From: DSVQ01 sp964484765
GTDB taxonomy: Bacteria > Planctomycetota > Planctomycetia > Planctomycetales > Planctomycetaceae
DNA length: 64,000 bases
Reading direction: 5' to 3'
Assembly: GCA_964484765.1 (NCBI GenBank)
Contig: CAZAGI010000009.1
Coordinates: forward strand, 1-64,000
Part shown: piece after piece, positions 1 through 13,772 of the stretch
Numbering within the stretch: the stretch's first letter is position 1
Layout: each line of letters starts with the position of its first letter
The notes under the pieces: generated by a model
Seen by the model: the letters and a program-made list of their open reading frames with translations, nothing else
Told to the model about the DNA's origin: nothing
Database searches by the model: none
Translations under genes and position numbers: made by a program

Positions 1-92
1 TTTTTAAAATTCTGCGTGGGGGGGGTGGGGCCCTTAAATTTTTTTGTTATTTCAACATAATTTTTTGGGGGGGCCCCCCCCCCCCGACTCTT
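1..92. other. Homopolymer-rich contig edge, probably low-quality sequence
   Basis: The first ~90 bases are runs of T, G and C, including G runs of 7 or more and a 13-base C run next to a G run. They do not resemble the GC-balanced coding DNA that follows. I see no gene here. The most likely explanation is unreliable sequence at an assembly end. Confidence 0.7.
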
Positions 93-145
93 CAGACTGA
101 CCCACGCCCCGAAACTGCGAGCAGAACTTCACCACCGCCGGGAAA

Positions 146-179
146 TGAAAAAGCCCGACATTCTGAAAATGCCGGGCTT
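146..179 (-). terminator. Rho-independent terminator of the gene ending at 205
   Basis: Read on the minus strand, an 11-bp stem (arms 169-179 and 151-161, one G-U pair) with a 7-base loop is followed by a short T-rich tail. It sits 26 bases after the stop codon of the minus-strand propeller gene. Confidence 0.75.
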
Positions 180-204
180 CAGTGGCAACTGCCAATGCCG
201 TTGA

Positions 205-1374
205 TTACAGGCCGGGTTCGACACGGATCAGGCCGCCGGAGGGGTTTTCGCCGGTGTCTTTGCCGAGGCTGAACACGGTGATGTAAAGGCCGCCTTCTTT
301 GTCGAAGGCGAGCGATGTCGGACGATCGAGGCTGAGAATCTTCTTCGGCTTCACTTCTTCGCCTTCGATCACCAGTTCAAACAGCCCGCCTTGAGTGGTA
401 TCGGCCCAGGCAAAGTCCACCGCATAAAGCTTGCCCGAGGGGCTATAAGCCAAGCCGCAGATGTCATGCAGGCCGGTCTTCAACTTCTTGGTGATTTTGC
501 CGTCCGTGCCGTACATCGTGAGGAGCGAATCGCCGGGAACATTGACTTCACCCCCCTGGCTGACAACCAGCGCCGATTTGTCCGGGCTGACAGTGATGGC
601 GATCGGTGCGTCGACTTCAGTTTGTTCTTTGGTGGCGATCCCGGGCGAGAGTGGGCCGGGCTTGCCGTCCTTGATTTCCGACTTGAGGATCCAGCCCTTG
701 GTGTCGTCGCCGTTGGCGGTAATGTAGATCGTGTCATTCCAGACGACGGAGGCGTAGAAGTTTCCTTCACCCTTGGCGCTGACATCGCCCGCGGGGATCG
801 GGCCGAGCGTGAATTCGGCCGAATCTTCCGCGTTCGGCTTGGCCGGCGGCGCATCGCCCACCTTGTAAATGCGCACGAGTTCCTCGGCGTCCTTGCGACT
901 GCCGTCGGCGACGATCAGACGATCATTTCCCCACAGTGAGACCCCCAGCGGTCCAATGTTGTACATCGGGCCTTTGCCGTAGATGTCCGTCTGGAAACCG
1001 GTCACTTCGAGGTAAATCTTCGGCGGCTTGCCGGGAGCGAGGCGGAAGATACCCTGCCGTGACGAGACGAACAGGTGCCCGGTCGTCGGATGGACGCAGA
1101 CGCCTGAAGGGTTGTCGAGGTGAATGATCGATTCACGGAATTTCGGACCGGCCGGGGCTTCGGCGGGTTTATCCGCTGGCTTGTCTTCCTTCTTTTCAGC
1201 CGGCGCATCCGCCTTTTTCTCTTCCGGCTTGGCCTCTTCCTTTTTCGGCTCTTCCTTCTTAGGTTCTTCTTTTTTCTCCGCGGCTTGATCTTGGGCATAA
1301 GCCGAGACCATCCACCCACCCGCAACCGCTCCCATCAGGAACAGGCCGAGGCACCATCGTTTCATGCTGAGCAT
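205..1374 (-). CDS. Secreted beta-propeller (SMP-30/NHL-like) protein with charged Lys/Glu-rich linker
   Basis: 389 residues. An N-terminal signal peptide (about residues 1-28, ending AYAQ) is followed by a low-complexity linker at about 30-75 made of KKEEPKKEE- and PADKPAE-type repeats. After it come recurring segments such as GHLFVSSRQGIFRL, GKLYAVDF and GGLYITVF, the blade signature of SMP-30/gluconolactonase or NHL propellers. The protein is probably exported, with the propeller held off its anchor or neighbours by the flexible linker. The start at 1374 has an AAGGA box about 10 bases upstream. A strong terminator follows, so it is probably monocistronic. Substrate or partner is unknown, and no catalytic residues were assigned. 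Confidence 0.8.
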   Translation of the reverse strand: MLSMKRWCLGLFLMGAVAGGWMVSAYAQDQAAEKKEEPKKEEPKKEEAKPEEKKADAPAEKKEDKPADKPAEAPAGPKFRESIIHLDNPSGVCVHPTTGHLFVSSRQGIFRLAPGKPPKIYLEVTGFQTDIYGKGPMYNIGPLGVSLWGNDRLIVADGSRKDAEELVRIYKVGDAPPAKPNAEDSAEFTLGPIPAGDVSAKGEGNFYASVVWNDTIYITANGDDTKGWILKSEIKDGKPGPLSPGIATKEQTEVDAPIAITVSPDKSALVVSQGGEVNVPGDSLLTMYGTDGKITKKLKTGLHDICGLAYSPSGKLYAVDFAWADTTQGGLFELVIEGEEVKPKKILSLDRPTSLAFDKEGGLYITVFSLGKDTGENPSGGLIRVEPGL

Positions 1375-1540
1375 CCGTGGGATCCTTGTTCAAAAGAAGC
1401 CGAGAGGCTTCGGGACTCATCTGGTAACGAAAAAATCCTACTAGACTCGCCGCTGCGATTCAATTTGACCGCCATGCCGGAAGCGTTAGGATCGTGAGAG
1501 TGAGTCGAAATCGTGACCGGTCGATCGGGAAATACACATC

Positions 1541-2392
1541 GTGGATCGAATTGTCGTCTTAGGCGGTTTCGGCCAATTGGGCTCGGAAGTGGTCTTACGC
1601 CTGGGAGAACGCGCCGTCGCCGTGGGCCGTGAGTCCGCTGATGTGACCGACGCGGCGGCGTTGGGAAACGCGTTAGCCGCCGCCGCACCCACGGCTGTGG
1701 TGAATTGCGTTGCGTACAACCTGGTGGACAAGGCGGAGGACGATCCCGACGCAGCCTACGCGGTGAATGCCCGGGGTGTCCGTAACATCGCGAGCTGGTG
1801 TGATGCGCACCAGGTGCCATTGATGCACATCAGCACGGATTACGTGTTCGGAAAAGACACGCTGCGAACCACACCGTATGTTGAAACCGACATTTGCGGT
1901 CCCGTGAACGTTTATGGGACGAGCAAGAGCGTCGGGGAATTGGTTGTGGCGAATCATTGTCCGCAATCATGGATTGTGCGGACCTGCGGTTTGTACGGCC
2001 GGAAGGCGACCCGCAGCAAAGGAAACTTTGTGGACACCATGGTCCGGCTGGGGCGCGAACGACCGGAACTCAAAGTCATCCACGATCAACGCTGCACGCC
2101 GACCAGCGCCGGCGATCTGGCCGCCGCCTTGATCTCGTTGCTGGAAACCCAAGCCTACGGTCTATATCACGCCACCAACACCGACAGTTGCAGTTGGCAT
2201 GAATTCGCGTTGGAGATCTTTCGCTTACGCGGGTTGTCTCCGCGGGTGATCCCCATCACCACGGCGGAATATGGAGCCAAAGCACCCAGGCCGGGCTACA
2301 GCGTCCTGAATTGCGAAAAACTCGCCCGTACGATCGGCCGGCCGATGCGGTCGTGGCGCGAGGCATTGGCGGATTATCTGTCCGTGTTGTGA
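1541..2392 (+). CDS. rfbD: dTDP-4-dehydrorhamnose reductase-like protein (RfbD family)
   Basis: 283 residues, the usual family length. The N-terminus has a Rossmann glycine motif (GGFGQLGSE), followed by the family block STDYVFG and the YGTSK (YxxxK) catalytic pair at about residue 125. The family reduces dTDP-4-keto-L-rhamnose with NAD(P)H, the last step of dTDP-rhamnose synthesis. The start is GTG at 1541, with GGGAAA 9 bases upstream. No other rhamnose-pathway gene is adjacent, so the substrate could be a different nucleotide sugar. The extended-SDR fold is certain; the exact reaction is inferred. Confidence 0.82.
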   Translation: MDRIVVLGGFGQLGSEVVLRLGERAVAVGRESADVTDAAALGNALAAAAPTAVVNCVAYNLVDKAEDDPDAAYAVNARGVRNIASWCDAHQVPLMHISTDYVFGKDTLRTTPYVETDICGPVNVYGTSKSVGELVVANHCPQSWIVRTCGLYGRKATRSKGNFVDTMVRLGRERPELKVIHDQRCTPTSAGDLAAALISLLETQAYGLYHATNTDSCSWHEFALEIFRLRGLSPRVIPITTAEYGAKAPRPGYSVLNCEKLARTIGRPMRSWREALADYLSVL

Positions 2393-2463
2393 TTTGTCGC
2401 GGGCGTCCCCGTGTGTACGCCGAGCCTGTGTCCTTCCCTGCCGCATCCAGAGATGAGCTGAAC

Positions 2464-2958
2464 ATGGCGCGACAACTGGTGCCGGAATTGAAGCTCGGCG
2501 GCCGTTTCGTCGCGCTGGGAATTCTGCTGATCCCCGTGCTGCTGTCGTGGAGGATCGGGATTCTGTGGCAGTTCGTCGCATGCTTCGTTCCTGTGGTGTT
2601 GACCGGGACGTATCGTGAAGCGCACCTCGACGGCGACTGGTTTCACACACGGTTTTTTCTGGGATTCATCCCGGTCAGCAAAGACCGGTGCAAGCTTCCC
2701 GCGGTGGTCTCGATTCACACAACATACGGAACCAGCCGGGCGGGATGGGGGTCGTTTTTCCTTTTCGGGCCGGCGTGGGTTCTGTTCAGTTGGTTGTGCG
2801 ATTACCTGATTCCGGCGCTCGGTGGAACGTATGAAATCTGGCTGGAAACCGCCAAGGGGCGGGAAATCCTCGCGTGGACGGGAAACGGCGAAAATCACTT
2901 TCAGCAGAATCTCGAATATCTCCGCAGCCGCACCGGAGCCGATGTGCGCACTCGGTAG
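2464..2958 (+). CDS. Hypothetical small membrane protein
   Basis: 164 residues when started at ATG 2464; the open frame extends upstream, but that part overlaps the preceding gene. Two hydrophobic segments are visible (about residues 14-45 and 95-120), separated by a polar stretch, so it is probably a two- or three-pass membrane protein. It lies 71 bases after the RfbD-like gene on the same strand and may share its transcript. I do not recognise the family. Confidence 0.55.
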   Translation: MARQLVPELKLGGRFVALGILLIPVLLSWRIGILWQFVACFVPVVLTGTYREAHLDGDWFHTRFFLGFIPVSKDRCKLPAVVSIHTTYGTSRAGWGSFFLFGPAWVLFSWLCDYLIPALGGTYEIWLETAKGREILAWTGNGENHFQQNLEYLRSRTGADVRTR

Positions 2959-2964
2959 CTTTCG

Positions 2965-3975
2965 TCAAGGGGACGCTTTCTGCGGCGGCGGGATCTGGAA
3001 TTTGACAATCCGTTGCATGCCCGCATCGGCGATATACAGATGCCCTGCGCGATCAAACGCCATTCCGTGAGGATGGACAAAATCGTCGTTCGGCTTGCCA
3101 GTTCCCTTCAGCGCGAACAGAAACCGTCCCTGATCGTCGAAGTACTGCACACGGTTGTTCAAACTCGAAACCAGAATGCGGTCATGGCGATCCACGGCGA
3201 CACCAATCGGCCCGACCGACACCTTCAACCCGCCCAGCAGGTATCCGCCAAAGCCGCCCGGCTCATCGGTTTTGTCGCCCCACATCCGTAGGAACTTTCC
3301 CTCGGCCGAGAATTGTTGCACGCGGCCTTGAAAACCTTCCGTGGTGTAAAGACGGCCGAGGCTATCACGCGCGACAAAATGCGGACCGCCAAACCGGGAA
3401 CCGCGATTCCCCAGTCCGCCGAATTCACCTGGGCCTTCTCCATAAGATCCCCAGTGACCGAGGGACTCGCCCGTCTTGGTGAATTTCTGCAGCCGATGGT
3501 TCCCCTGATCGGCGATCAGCAGATGTCCGTCCGGCGTGATGATGATTCCGCCGGGTTGGCTGAGTTGCCCGGCTTCCGCACCGTTGGCACTCCATTCGCG
3601 CACCAGCTCACCGGAATCGCGGTAGACGCGTACATTGTGCAGCACCATGTTCGTCAGATAGATCAGGTCATCGCTGTCGATGGCGATGCCGCCGACGATG
3701 GCGCTTTTGCGTTCCGGTTTGTCGCGGGGGAGATCAAACGCGCCCAGGAGGCGGCCCTCGGTGGAGAATTTCTGCACGCGCGCGTTGTTGAGGTCGGTGA
3801 CGTAGAGTTCATCGCGCGAGTTGAAAGCTAATCCGATGGGCGAATGAAATTCCCCGGGCGCGTCGCCGGCCTTGCCCCATTCCAGCAGAAACTCCGGGGC
3901 TGGATCCGCCGCGGAACACGGGAACGGTGTGCTGAAAACCGCGAACAGGGCGAGAATCACAACCCAAGAGCACAT
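2965..3975 (-). CDS. Secreted NHL-repeat beta-propeller protein
   Basis: 336 residues from ATG 3975; a longer frame to 4071 exists, but the residue after 3975 begins a clear signal peptide (CSWVVILALFAVFSTPFPCSA). The mature part is a series of NHL blades, each with a core like GELYVTDLNNARVQKF, GHLLIADQGNHRLQKF and GHLYIADAGMQRIVKF, consistent with a six-bladed propeller. NHL proteins are usually binding scaffolds; some hydrolyse lactones or process peptides. It is convergent with the gene at 2464, only 6 bases away. Function beyond fold is not assigned. Confidence 0.82.
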   Translation of the reverse strand: MCSWVVILALFAVFSTPFPCSAADPAPEFLLEWGKAGDAPGEFHSPIGLAFNSRDELYVTDLNNARVQKFSTEGRLLGAFDLPRDKPERKSAIVGGIAIDSDDLIYLTNMVLHNVRVYRDSGELVREWSANGAEAGQLSQPGGIIITPDGHLLIADQGNHRLQKFTKTGESLGHWGSYGEGPGEFGGLGNRGSRFGGPHFVARDSLGRLYTTEGFQGRVQQFSAEGKFLRMWGDKTDEPGGFGGYLLGGLKVSVGPIGVAVDRHDRILVSSLNNRVQYFDDQGRFLFALKGTGKPNDDFVHPHGMAFDRAGHLYIADAGMQRIVKFQIPPPQKASP

Positions 3976-4093
3976 GGAAAACTTCCGTGAGGACGTTGAG
4001 CCCAGAAGTGTCCCATGGGTGGGCCGTTTCGCACAAGTGTCTTCGTTGCCACTCGGCAGACGACGTCTCACGCGGTGACTGCTGGCGTTCGCC

Positions 4094-4921
4094 TCATGGC
4101 CGCGGTCCGTTGTTCAACTCCGGCGTTACCAGCAGCAACAATTCGCTCGAAAACGACTTCTGTTCGCGCTTTGTGAACAGCGCTTCGCCAACGACAGGAA
4201 GTTCTCCCAGAATCAGAACGCGCGAGACTGAGGCGACTTGACGCTCCTCTTTGACACCGCGTATCAGGGCCGATTCTCCGGCGGGCACATCGATGGTCGT
4301 CGCCATCTTGTGGGCACTGATCCCCGGCATTCCGCCGGCTTTCCCGGCTTGCACGAGTGTGGATTGCTCAATTTCGAGCGCCACACGCAAAGTTCCTGGT
4401 TTCGGCTGAGTCACGGTGGCATCAACGGCGGTCCCAAAAAAACGCGTTTTCAACGGGGGCTGCTTGTCGGTCGGTTCGACTTTCTCATTGGCAACCGGGA
4501 CCATAATCTCGCCGCCGCTGCGATATTGTCCACGATCTCCAAGAGCCAATTGCAGACTCGGAGCGGTGAGCGTGTTAGTCCGACGATCAGCCTGGCAGAC
4601 CTGCAGGAACTGCTTTCTCTTTTCTTGCGTGAGTGATGCAGCGGACACGCCATCGACTTTCATGCCATTGACGGAAAACGCTGCCTCGAGTGCTGTTTGC
4701 ACAGCGGGAGACATGTCGTCACTGTCAACGGCAATGAGACGCAGATGGAGCAACACCGTCGGCGCGGCGTCCGTGGCCAGAGTCGGTGATGGTGGTTTCG
4801 TGCGAACGACCTTGGTTGTCGCCACCGGTCGGGGAACATCCTGTTCCTCTGCCCCGATCACCGTCGCAGCGAGGAAACACAGCACGATTCCAGACCACGT
4901 CCCTGTTCGACGAACCATCAT
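4094..4921 (-). CDS. Orphan secretin-fold protein (type II/III secretion C-terminal domain), exported
   Basis: 275 residues from ATG 4921, chosen because GGGAGA lies 6 bases upstream; the upstream in-frame ATG lacks a ribosome site and the signal peptide. A cleavable signal peptide covers residues 1-24. The C-terminal half has the secretin beta-domain pattern: VPAGESALIRGVKEER, then VLILGELPVVGEALFTKRE and SSELLLLVTPEL. It is far shorter than a full secretin (500-700 residues) and lacks obvious N0/N1 ring domains. No pilus or secretion gene is adjacent. It could be a small outer-membrane ring or a repurposed secretin domain. Confidence 0.7.
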   Translation of the reverse strand: MMVRRTGTWSGIVLCFLAATVIGAEEQDVPRPVATTKVVRTKPPSPTLATDAAPTVLLHLRLIAVDSDDMSPAVQTALEAAFSVNGMKVDGVSAASLTQEKRKQFLQVCQADRRTNTLTAPSLQLALGDRGQYRSGGEIMVPVANEKVEPTDKQPPLKTRFFGTAVDATVTQPKPGTLRVALEIEQSTLVQAGKAGGMPGISAHKMATTIDVPAGESALIRGVKEERQVASVSRVLILGELPVVGEALFTKREQKSFSSELLLLVTPELNNGPRP

Positions 4922-5019
4922 CGTCTCCCTGGTCAAACTCGAGACTTCTGAAAGACACGAGGTTTGTACTGCCGAATGAAGTCGGATCAATCAGCAAGAA
5001 TGGGGTTATGGCACAATCA

Positions 5020-5910
5020 TTATGCCACAGGGCGACAATGGAAGATGTGATACCAGCCGAGAATCGAACCAAGTGTGTTGAGCGTCCAGCCATCGGCTTG
5101 CAGGAAGCGCCCGACGCCCGGCAGATAGTTTTTCACGAAGCCGCGTTTGGCGTAGGACATCACCTGGAAACCGGCGCTCTTCAAGCCGGCCTCCACGTTC
5201 CGGCGCGACCGAATCTTGATCGTCACCGGATTCCCCAGCGGAGACAATTCGGCGACATGGCTGCGCCAGTCGTCATACGAATTTCGACAGCGATTTCGTG
5301 CGAACCACGTGGCGGCCATCCACGCATTGAAGAAGCTGTACTTCCCGTAGACGGCAAACATCAACGTGCCGTCCAGACGGAGAAGCTGCCGAATACGTTC
5401 GAGATACCGCTGTTCGTGTGCGATGTGATGTAGCACGCCGAACGAGTAGACCGTATCAAACCGTTCGTCGAACCGCGTCGTGAGCAGGTCGCCTTCGATC
5501 AGCCGATAGGGAATTCGCAATTCGCTGACTTCAAAATTTTGTCGCGTCAATTCCAAGTGGTTCTGCGTGATGTCGATGCCGGTGTAATCCGCGCCGTTCC
5601 AAGCCATTTCGGTCGCGTCGATGCCGTTGCCGACGCCGATCTCCAGGACGCTTTTGTCGGCAAGCCGATCGAAATGGAACATCCGCGGGATCCACGGCGT
5701 TTCATAGCCGTAGCGGTAGTCCCGCATCTGTCGGAAGTACTCGCGGGTCCCTTTCGTCGCCGAGGCCCGTTGCGAACCGACGGCGGTAACTTCCCAAGTG
5801 CCGCGAGCGCGGTGATTGCTCTCGTAGTCGAGTCCCGTTTCGAAGTCGATGCCCTCAGACTGCAACGCGCCGAGGTTGAGATACGGAGAAGCCATGACAG
5901 CTGACGACAT
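5020..5910 (-). CDS. Class I SAM-dependent methyltransferase
   Basis: 296 residues from ATG 5910, with GGAG 9 bases upstream; the earlier ATG at 5925 has no such site. Motif I is VLEIGVGNGIDA, followed by an acidic residue in TGIDIT, then FDTVYSFGVLHHI, the usual small-molecule/polyketide-type methyltransferase layout (Methyltransf_11/25). The C-terminal ~100 residues are aromatic-rich and may cover the active site or touch the membrane. The acceptor is unknown. It is transcribed away from the open frame that leads into the PSD1 gene at 6243. Confidence 0.8.
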   Translation of the reverse strand: MSSAVMASPYLNLGALQSEGIDFETGLDYESNHRARGTWEVTAVGSQRASATKGTREYFRQMRDYRYGYETPWIPRMFHFDRLADKSVLEIGVGNGIDATEMAWNGADYTGIDITQNHLELTRQNFEVSELRIPYRLIEGDLLTTRFDERFDTVYSFGVLHHIAHEQRYLERIRQLLRLDGTLMFAVYGKYSFFNAWMAATWFARNRCRNSYDDWRSHVAELSPLGNPVTIKIRSRRNVEAGLKSAGFQVMSYAKRGFVKNYLPGVGRFLQADGWTLNTLGSILGWYHIFHCRPVA

Positions 5911-6242
5911 CGCAACAGGCTCCATAGGGGCGCAGCATCAGCGGGACGGAAACCGGCAGAAATCGCCGCTGGCGATGTCTACCTCCCGTGGCATGCGACG
6001 CCGTGTGGGGAAATCGGGGATGCGGCCTTCTACGAGACGGGACGCGCGCGGGTCAAGAAAATCCCCAAGAAACCGGGGGAATTCTACGAAGAACCGCGCG
6101 AGTTCGCCTCCATTCCGGCAGACTCTGCCACCGTGTGCCGGCATTTGCGGGCAGCCGGTCGCGAACTGCATTCCCTCACCTTTAAGGACACACTATCATC
6201 CATGGATCGGAAATCGATGATGCTTGAATCGGTGGCGGAAGA

Positions 6243-6246
<4 letters not shown>
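5905..6246 (+). pseudogene. Coding-like open frame without a start codon, overlapping the next gene by ATGA
   Basis: The plus-strand frame runs open from 5905 to a TGA at 6244-6246. From about 5940 its translation looks like real protein (segments GDVYLPWHATPCGEIGD and AAFYETGRARVKKI), with G/C-rich third positions like neighbouring genes. The TGA overlaps the ATG of the PSD1 gene at 6243 as ATGA, the usual sign of translational coupling. No ATG, GTG or TTG occurs in the first ~85 codons. It is therefore a gene fragment, a frameshifted gene, or a gene with a rare start. I do not recognise a domain. The only other content of 5911-6242 would be promoters for the divergent methyltransferase. Confidence 0.4.
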
Positions 6247-9575
<3,329 letters not shown>

Positions 9576-9608
9576 ATGCATTCGATCACGCGATCAACAC
9601 AGCTGGTA

Positions 9609-9698
9609 AGGTGGAACGAGTCCACGAGTTCCACCTCGATTGCCAAATCGTGTGTGATTGATGGAACGAATTGGTGGAACGCGAAGGTTTGTTCCACC
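9609..9698. repeat. Two GTGGAAC palindromes between PSD1 and DUF1501
   Basis: A 9-bp perfect inverted repeat (9609-9617 with 9628-9636) is followed by a second with the same core (9673-9680 with 9691-9698). A single half-site, ATGGAACGA, lies between them at 9661. Both hairpins fall in the 142-base gap between two genes of one module. They may attenuate or protect the transcript, or be copies of a dispersed palindromic repeat. Confidence 0.65.
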
Positions 9699-9717
9699 CT
9701 ACAAGAACGAGAACCGC

Positions 9718-11148
<1,431 letters not shown>

Positions 11149-11185
11149 ATCCCGGCGTTTTCTGCTATGCCTGGATTCGGCAGCG

Positions 11186-11977
11186 CTATTTCCCGCCGAT
11201 CGCGTCGGCGGGGTTCCATTCCAAGTGGTCGTCGGAACCCGTGGCGGACATTTCCACAAAGGGGAGTCCGCGCTCGGCGAGCAAATCGGTCACATCATCC
11301 AACGGCGGCCGTTGAAATCGCTTGGGCATCACTTGCTTGAGCAGGCTGGAGTGTTCGCGCACCAGCAGGACATTTTCCGGCGGGACGAGACTTAAACGCG
11401 TCATGCGGTCGACCCGATGCAGCCACATGGCATCTCGCAGCACCTGGTGCCGCGCGTCGGCCGCCATCGCCGAATACAATCGGCGATCGCGCTGCAGCAC
11501 GACCACTTCTTCGTTCGCAGCCCGAAAGTAGTCCTGGAAATCGTACTCCGCATCGAGTTGAGTCCGGGACAGCGCCGCAGCAACGGTGAGCGTAATCCCG
11601 ACAAATTGCTCGGGCGTCATTTTCTCCTCTTCGAGCAGACGCGTGAGCGCTTTGCTCTGTTCGAACTGCTTCAGGACAACATCGATGTTCCACGATTCCG
11701 CCAGTGTTTTCTGTTCTTCGGCGACGAGTTCATACACCGGCAGCGAACGGGTCTCGATCCAGTTTGGCAAAGGAGGATAGACCGCGGGCATCTCCAGCAG
11801 CTTGGGAGTGGGGAGTGCTTCGACAATGCGTTGAAACGCGGCCCACTCTTCCGGCAGGATCACCTGGTCGGGATGACGGGTTTCGGTAAACGGTGACGGT
11901 TCTTCCGCGCAGCCGACGATCAGCAGCAAACACGCCGCGATCGGCAATCTCCACAGAATTGTTTGCAGACCGGTCAT
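11186..11977 (-). CDS. Hypothetical lipoprotein
   Basis: 263 residues. The N-terminus is a lipoprotein signal with lipobox LIVGC (Cys at about residue 22), so the protein is likely lipid-anchored. The mature part is mostly helical and charged, with no motif I recognise. It is convergent with the DUF1501 gene (37-base gap). The ATG at 11977 has only a weak ribosome site. Restricted homologues in planctomycetes would be my expectation. Confidence 0.65.
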   Translation of the reverse strand: MTGLQTILWRLPIAACLLLIVGCAEEPSPFTETRHPDQVILPEEWAAFQRIVEALPTPKLLEMPAVYPPLPNWIETRSLPVYELVAEEQKTLAESWNIDVVLKQFEQSKALTRLLEEEKMTPEQFVGITLTVAAALSRTQLDAEYDFQDYFRAANEEVVVLQRDRRLYSAMAADARHQVLRDAMWLHRVDRMTRLSLVPPENVLLVREHSSLLKQVMPKRFQRPPLDDVTDLLAERGLPFVEMSATGSDDHLEWNPADAIGGK

Positions 11978-12097
11978 TGCCCGTGCTCATGTCCGAAAAG
12001 CGTCTGACTTCGGCAGTCGCCATTGGACATCGACTACCACGACGGCCCGAATTCAATCCTGGTCTCCGTGGCGGCGCAACGGCTTCTCTCGGTGCGA

Positions 12098-13627
12098 TCA
12101 GCCGAAGTGAAAGCCGCCCACGCGATGGACCGTGAGGATGCTGATGGCGAGTTGCAGTGCCAGCCAGACCCAGCGATGGGAGGGAGAGATCGCCGAGCGT
12201 TGCCACCCCTGTGCCGCGATCCACAGTGCGGCGGGCATCAGCAAGACCCATAACCGGGCGGCTTCACCGGCATTTTTCCCCGAAAGCCACAGCAGGCCCC
12301 ACACACCAACGGCGATCACGGTCAGCACGTCGGCTGACGTCCCATGCGAAAGCGACCAACGTCGCGGGAGCCCCCACCACGCGGCTAATGCCACCGGAGC
12401 ACCGAGCGCGAATGCCAATTCCACGGGATTGACCAGCAGCCATTTCCAGTACGTCCGGGTGAACTGCCCATAAAACCCCGCATGATTGTGCAGGTTCCAC
12501 GCCCACACCGTCAGCATGTTCAGCCCGTAACCGATCCGCAGGACGAACACGGGAAAGAGCAAACCCAAAGCGACTCCCATGATGGTCGGCAGACATTCCT
12601 GCAATCCACGCTGCCAGCCCGCGCGGCGGATTGCCAACGTCAGCGTGCCCAGTGCGCCGAACAACATGATCGGTAGAAATGCCAGGCTGGTGAACAGCCC
12701 GAGAAACAGGATCAATCCCGCCAGCACGCCGCGCCACAACGATTGCCGTCGTACTGCCGCCATCAGGACCGCCAGTGCACTGCAGGCGACGACCGGGAAG
12801 ACCGCATCGGACTTGGGAATAAACATCGCCGCAGCGGGAACCGCCGGCCACGCGGCGGCAACCGTCCAGGCGACCGAGCGGTCGCAGGTCGCGCGGATCA
12901 GCTGAAACAATGGCCAGACCGTGGCCGCCGTGGCGGACATCGCCAGCAAGGTCGCGAGCCAAATGACGGCTCGATCAGCCGCCGTCAGCGGTTGCGGTGT
13001 CCGGGCCGAATTCTCGGCGATGACTGCAAAGGCCTCATGAACCGATTCCGGTTCACTTGCTTGCAACAGCGATATCAGCCAGGGCTGTGTATCAATCAGC
13101 GCAATCAAACCATGGAAGACCAGAAACAATCCCGGCGGGTGAGTCCCCTGGTGGAGCACATCGCCTTTTTTCATCAAGCCTTCGTAGCCGCGAAGCAGCT
13201 CACTCGCCTGCGGCGATTCGTGTCGCGCGTGCGTGAAATAACCCGACGACCCCGGATAGAAAAGGACAAACGGCGCTTTGCCGAGTTGACCTGCCAGCGG
13301 GGCCGTATCCTGCACCACCCATAACCAACAGAACCCCGCGACGCCTAACCCACTGAGCCACGCAGTTGTTTCCATGGCGGAGATTGTGGGCCGTGACAGC
13401 CGTCGTTCGCCGACAATCACGAAACCGAGATAAAGAGCGGCGGCAAAACCCGCGATCAGCAGGTTTGCGATCGTCTGCGGATCGGCAGGCAGGCGTTCCC
13501 ACACCCATTCGCCGGGGATGCCCAGCGGAATCGCTGTCAGCCACAGCACACCTGCGGCAACGAGCGATCCCAGCGCTGCGGCGATCAACCACCCAGGGAA
13601 CGGTCGCCGGTTCGAGTCTTCGGGCAT
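12098..13627 (-). CDS. Polytopic membrane protein, possibly a GT-C-type glycosyltransferase
   Basis: 509 residues from ATG 13627; the frame extends to a TTG at 13711 without better support. About 11-12 hydrophobic segments alternate with loops. The first large loop (about residues 95-200) contains GYFTHARHESPQASELL and LHQGTHPPGLFLVFHGL. Such an organisation resembles GT-C or mannosyltransferase-like membrane enzymes, which carry their catalytic acidic residue in the first extracytoplasmic loop, but I cannot confirm the family. Its start is close to the terminator-like hairpin of the upstream metalloprotease gene, so it may be transcribed separately. Confidence 0.6.
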   Translation of the reverse strand: MPEDSNRRPFPGWLIAAALGSLVAAGVLWLTAIPLGIPGEWVWERLPADPQTIANLLIAGFAAALYLGFVIVGERRLSRPTISAMETTAWLSGLGVAGFCWLWVVQDTAPLAGQLGKAPFVLFYPGSSGYFTHARHESPQASELLRGYEGLMKKGDVLHQGTHPPGLFLVFHGLIALIDTQPWLISLLQASEPESVHEAFAVIAENSARTPQPLTAADRAVIWLATLLAMSATAATVWPLFQLIRATCDRSVAWTVAAAWPAVPAAAMFIPKSDAVFPVVACSALAVLMAAVRRQSLWRGVLAGLILFLGLFTSLAFLPIMLFGALGTLTLAIRRAGWQRGLQECLPTIMGVALGLLFPVFVLRIGYGLNMLTVWAWNLHNHAGFYGQFTRTYWKWLLVNPVELAFALGAPVALAAWWGLPRRWSLSHGTSADVLTVIAVGVWGLLWLSGKNAGEAARLWVLLMPAALWIAAQGWQRSAISPSHRWVWLALQLAISILTVHRVGGFHFG

Positions 13628-13716
13628 GGTTGTGTCGCGAGCGGCTGTAGGAAAATCAGCAGCGCTTGAGAATAGCGCGAAGATGGCCAATCGAACAAGG
13701 TCGGCGACCAAACGAA

Positions 13717-13750
13717 GAAGGCCTCCGGTTTGGAAAACGGGAGGCCTTCT
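13717..13750 (-). terminator. Perfect 11-bp hairpin downstream of the metalloprotease gene
   Basis: Arms 13740-13750 and 13717-13727 pair perfectly around a 12-base loop, 23 bases after the stop of the minus-strand metalloprotease gene. The tail has only a short T stretch, so termination is likely but not certain. Confidence 0.6.
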
Positions 13751-13772
13751 CGGGAATCATTCCTGTGACGGG

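Noticed and set aside
1396..1411. Small GAAGCC/GGCTTC hairpin upstream of the propeller gene at 205
   Set aside because: Six-base stem without a tail or conserved riboswitch features; not enough to call a regulatory RNA.
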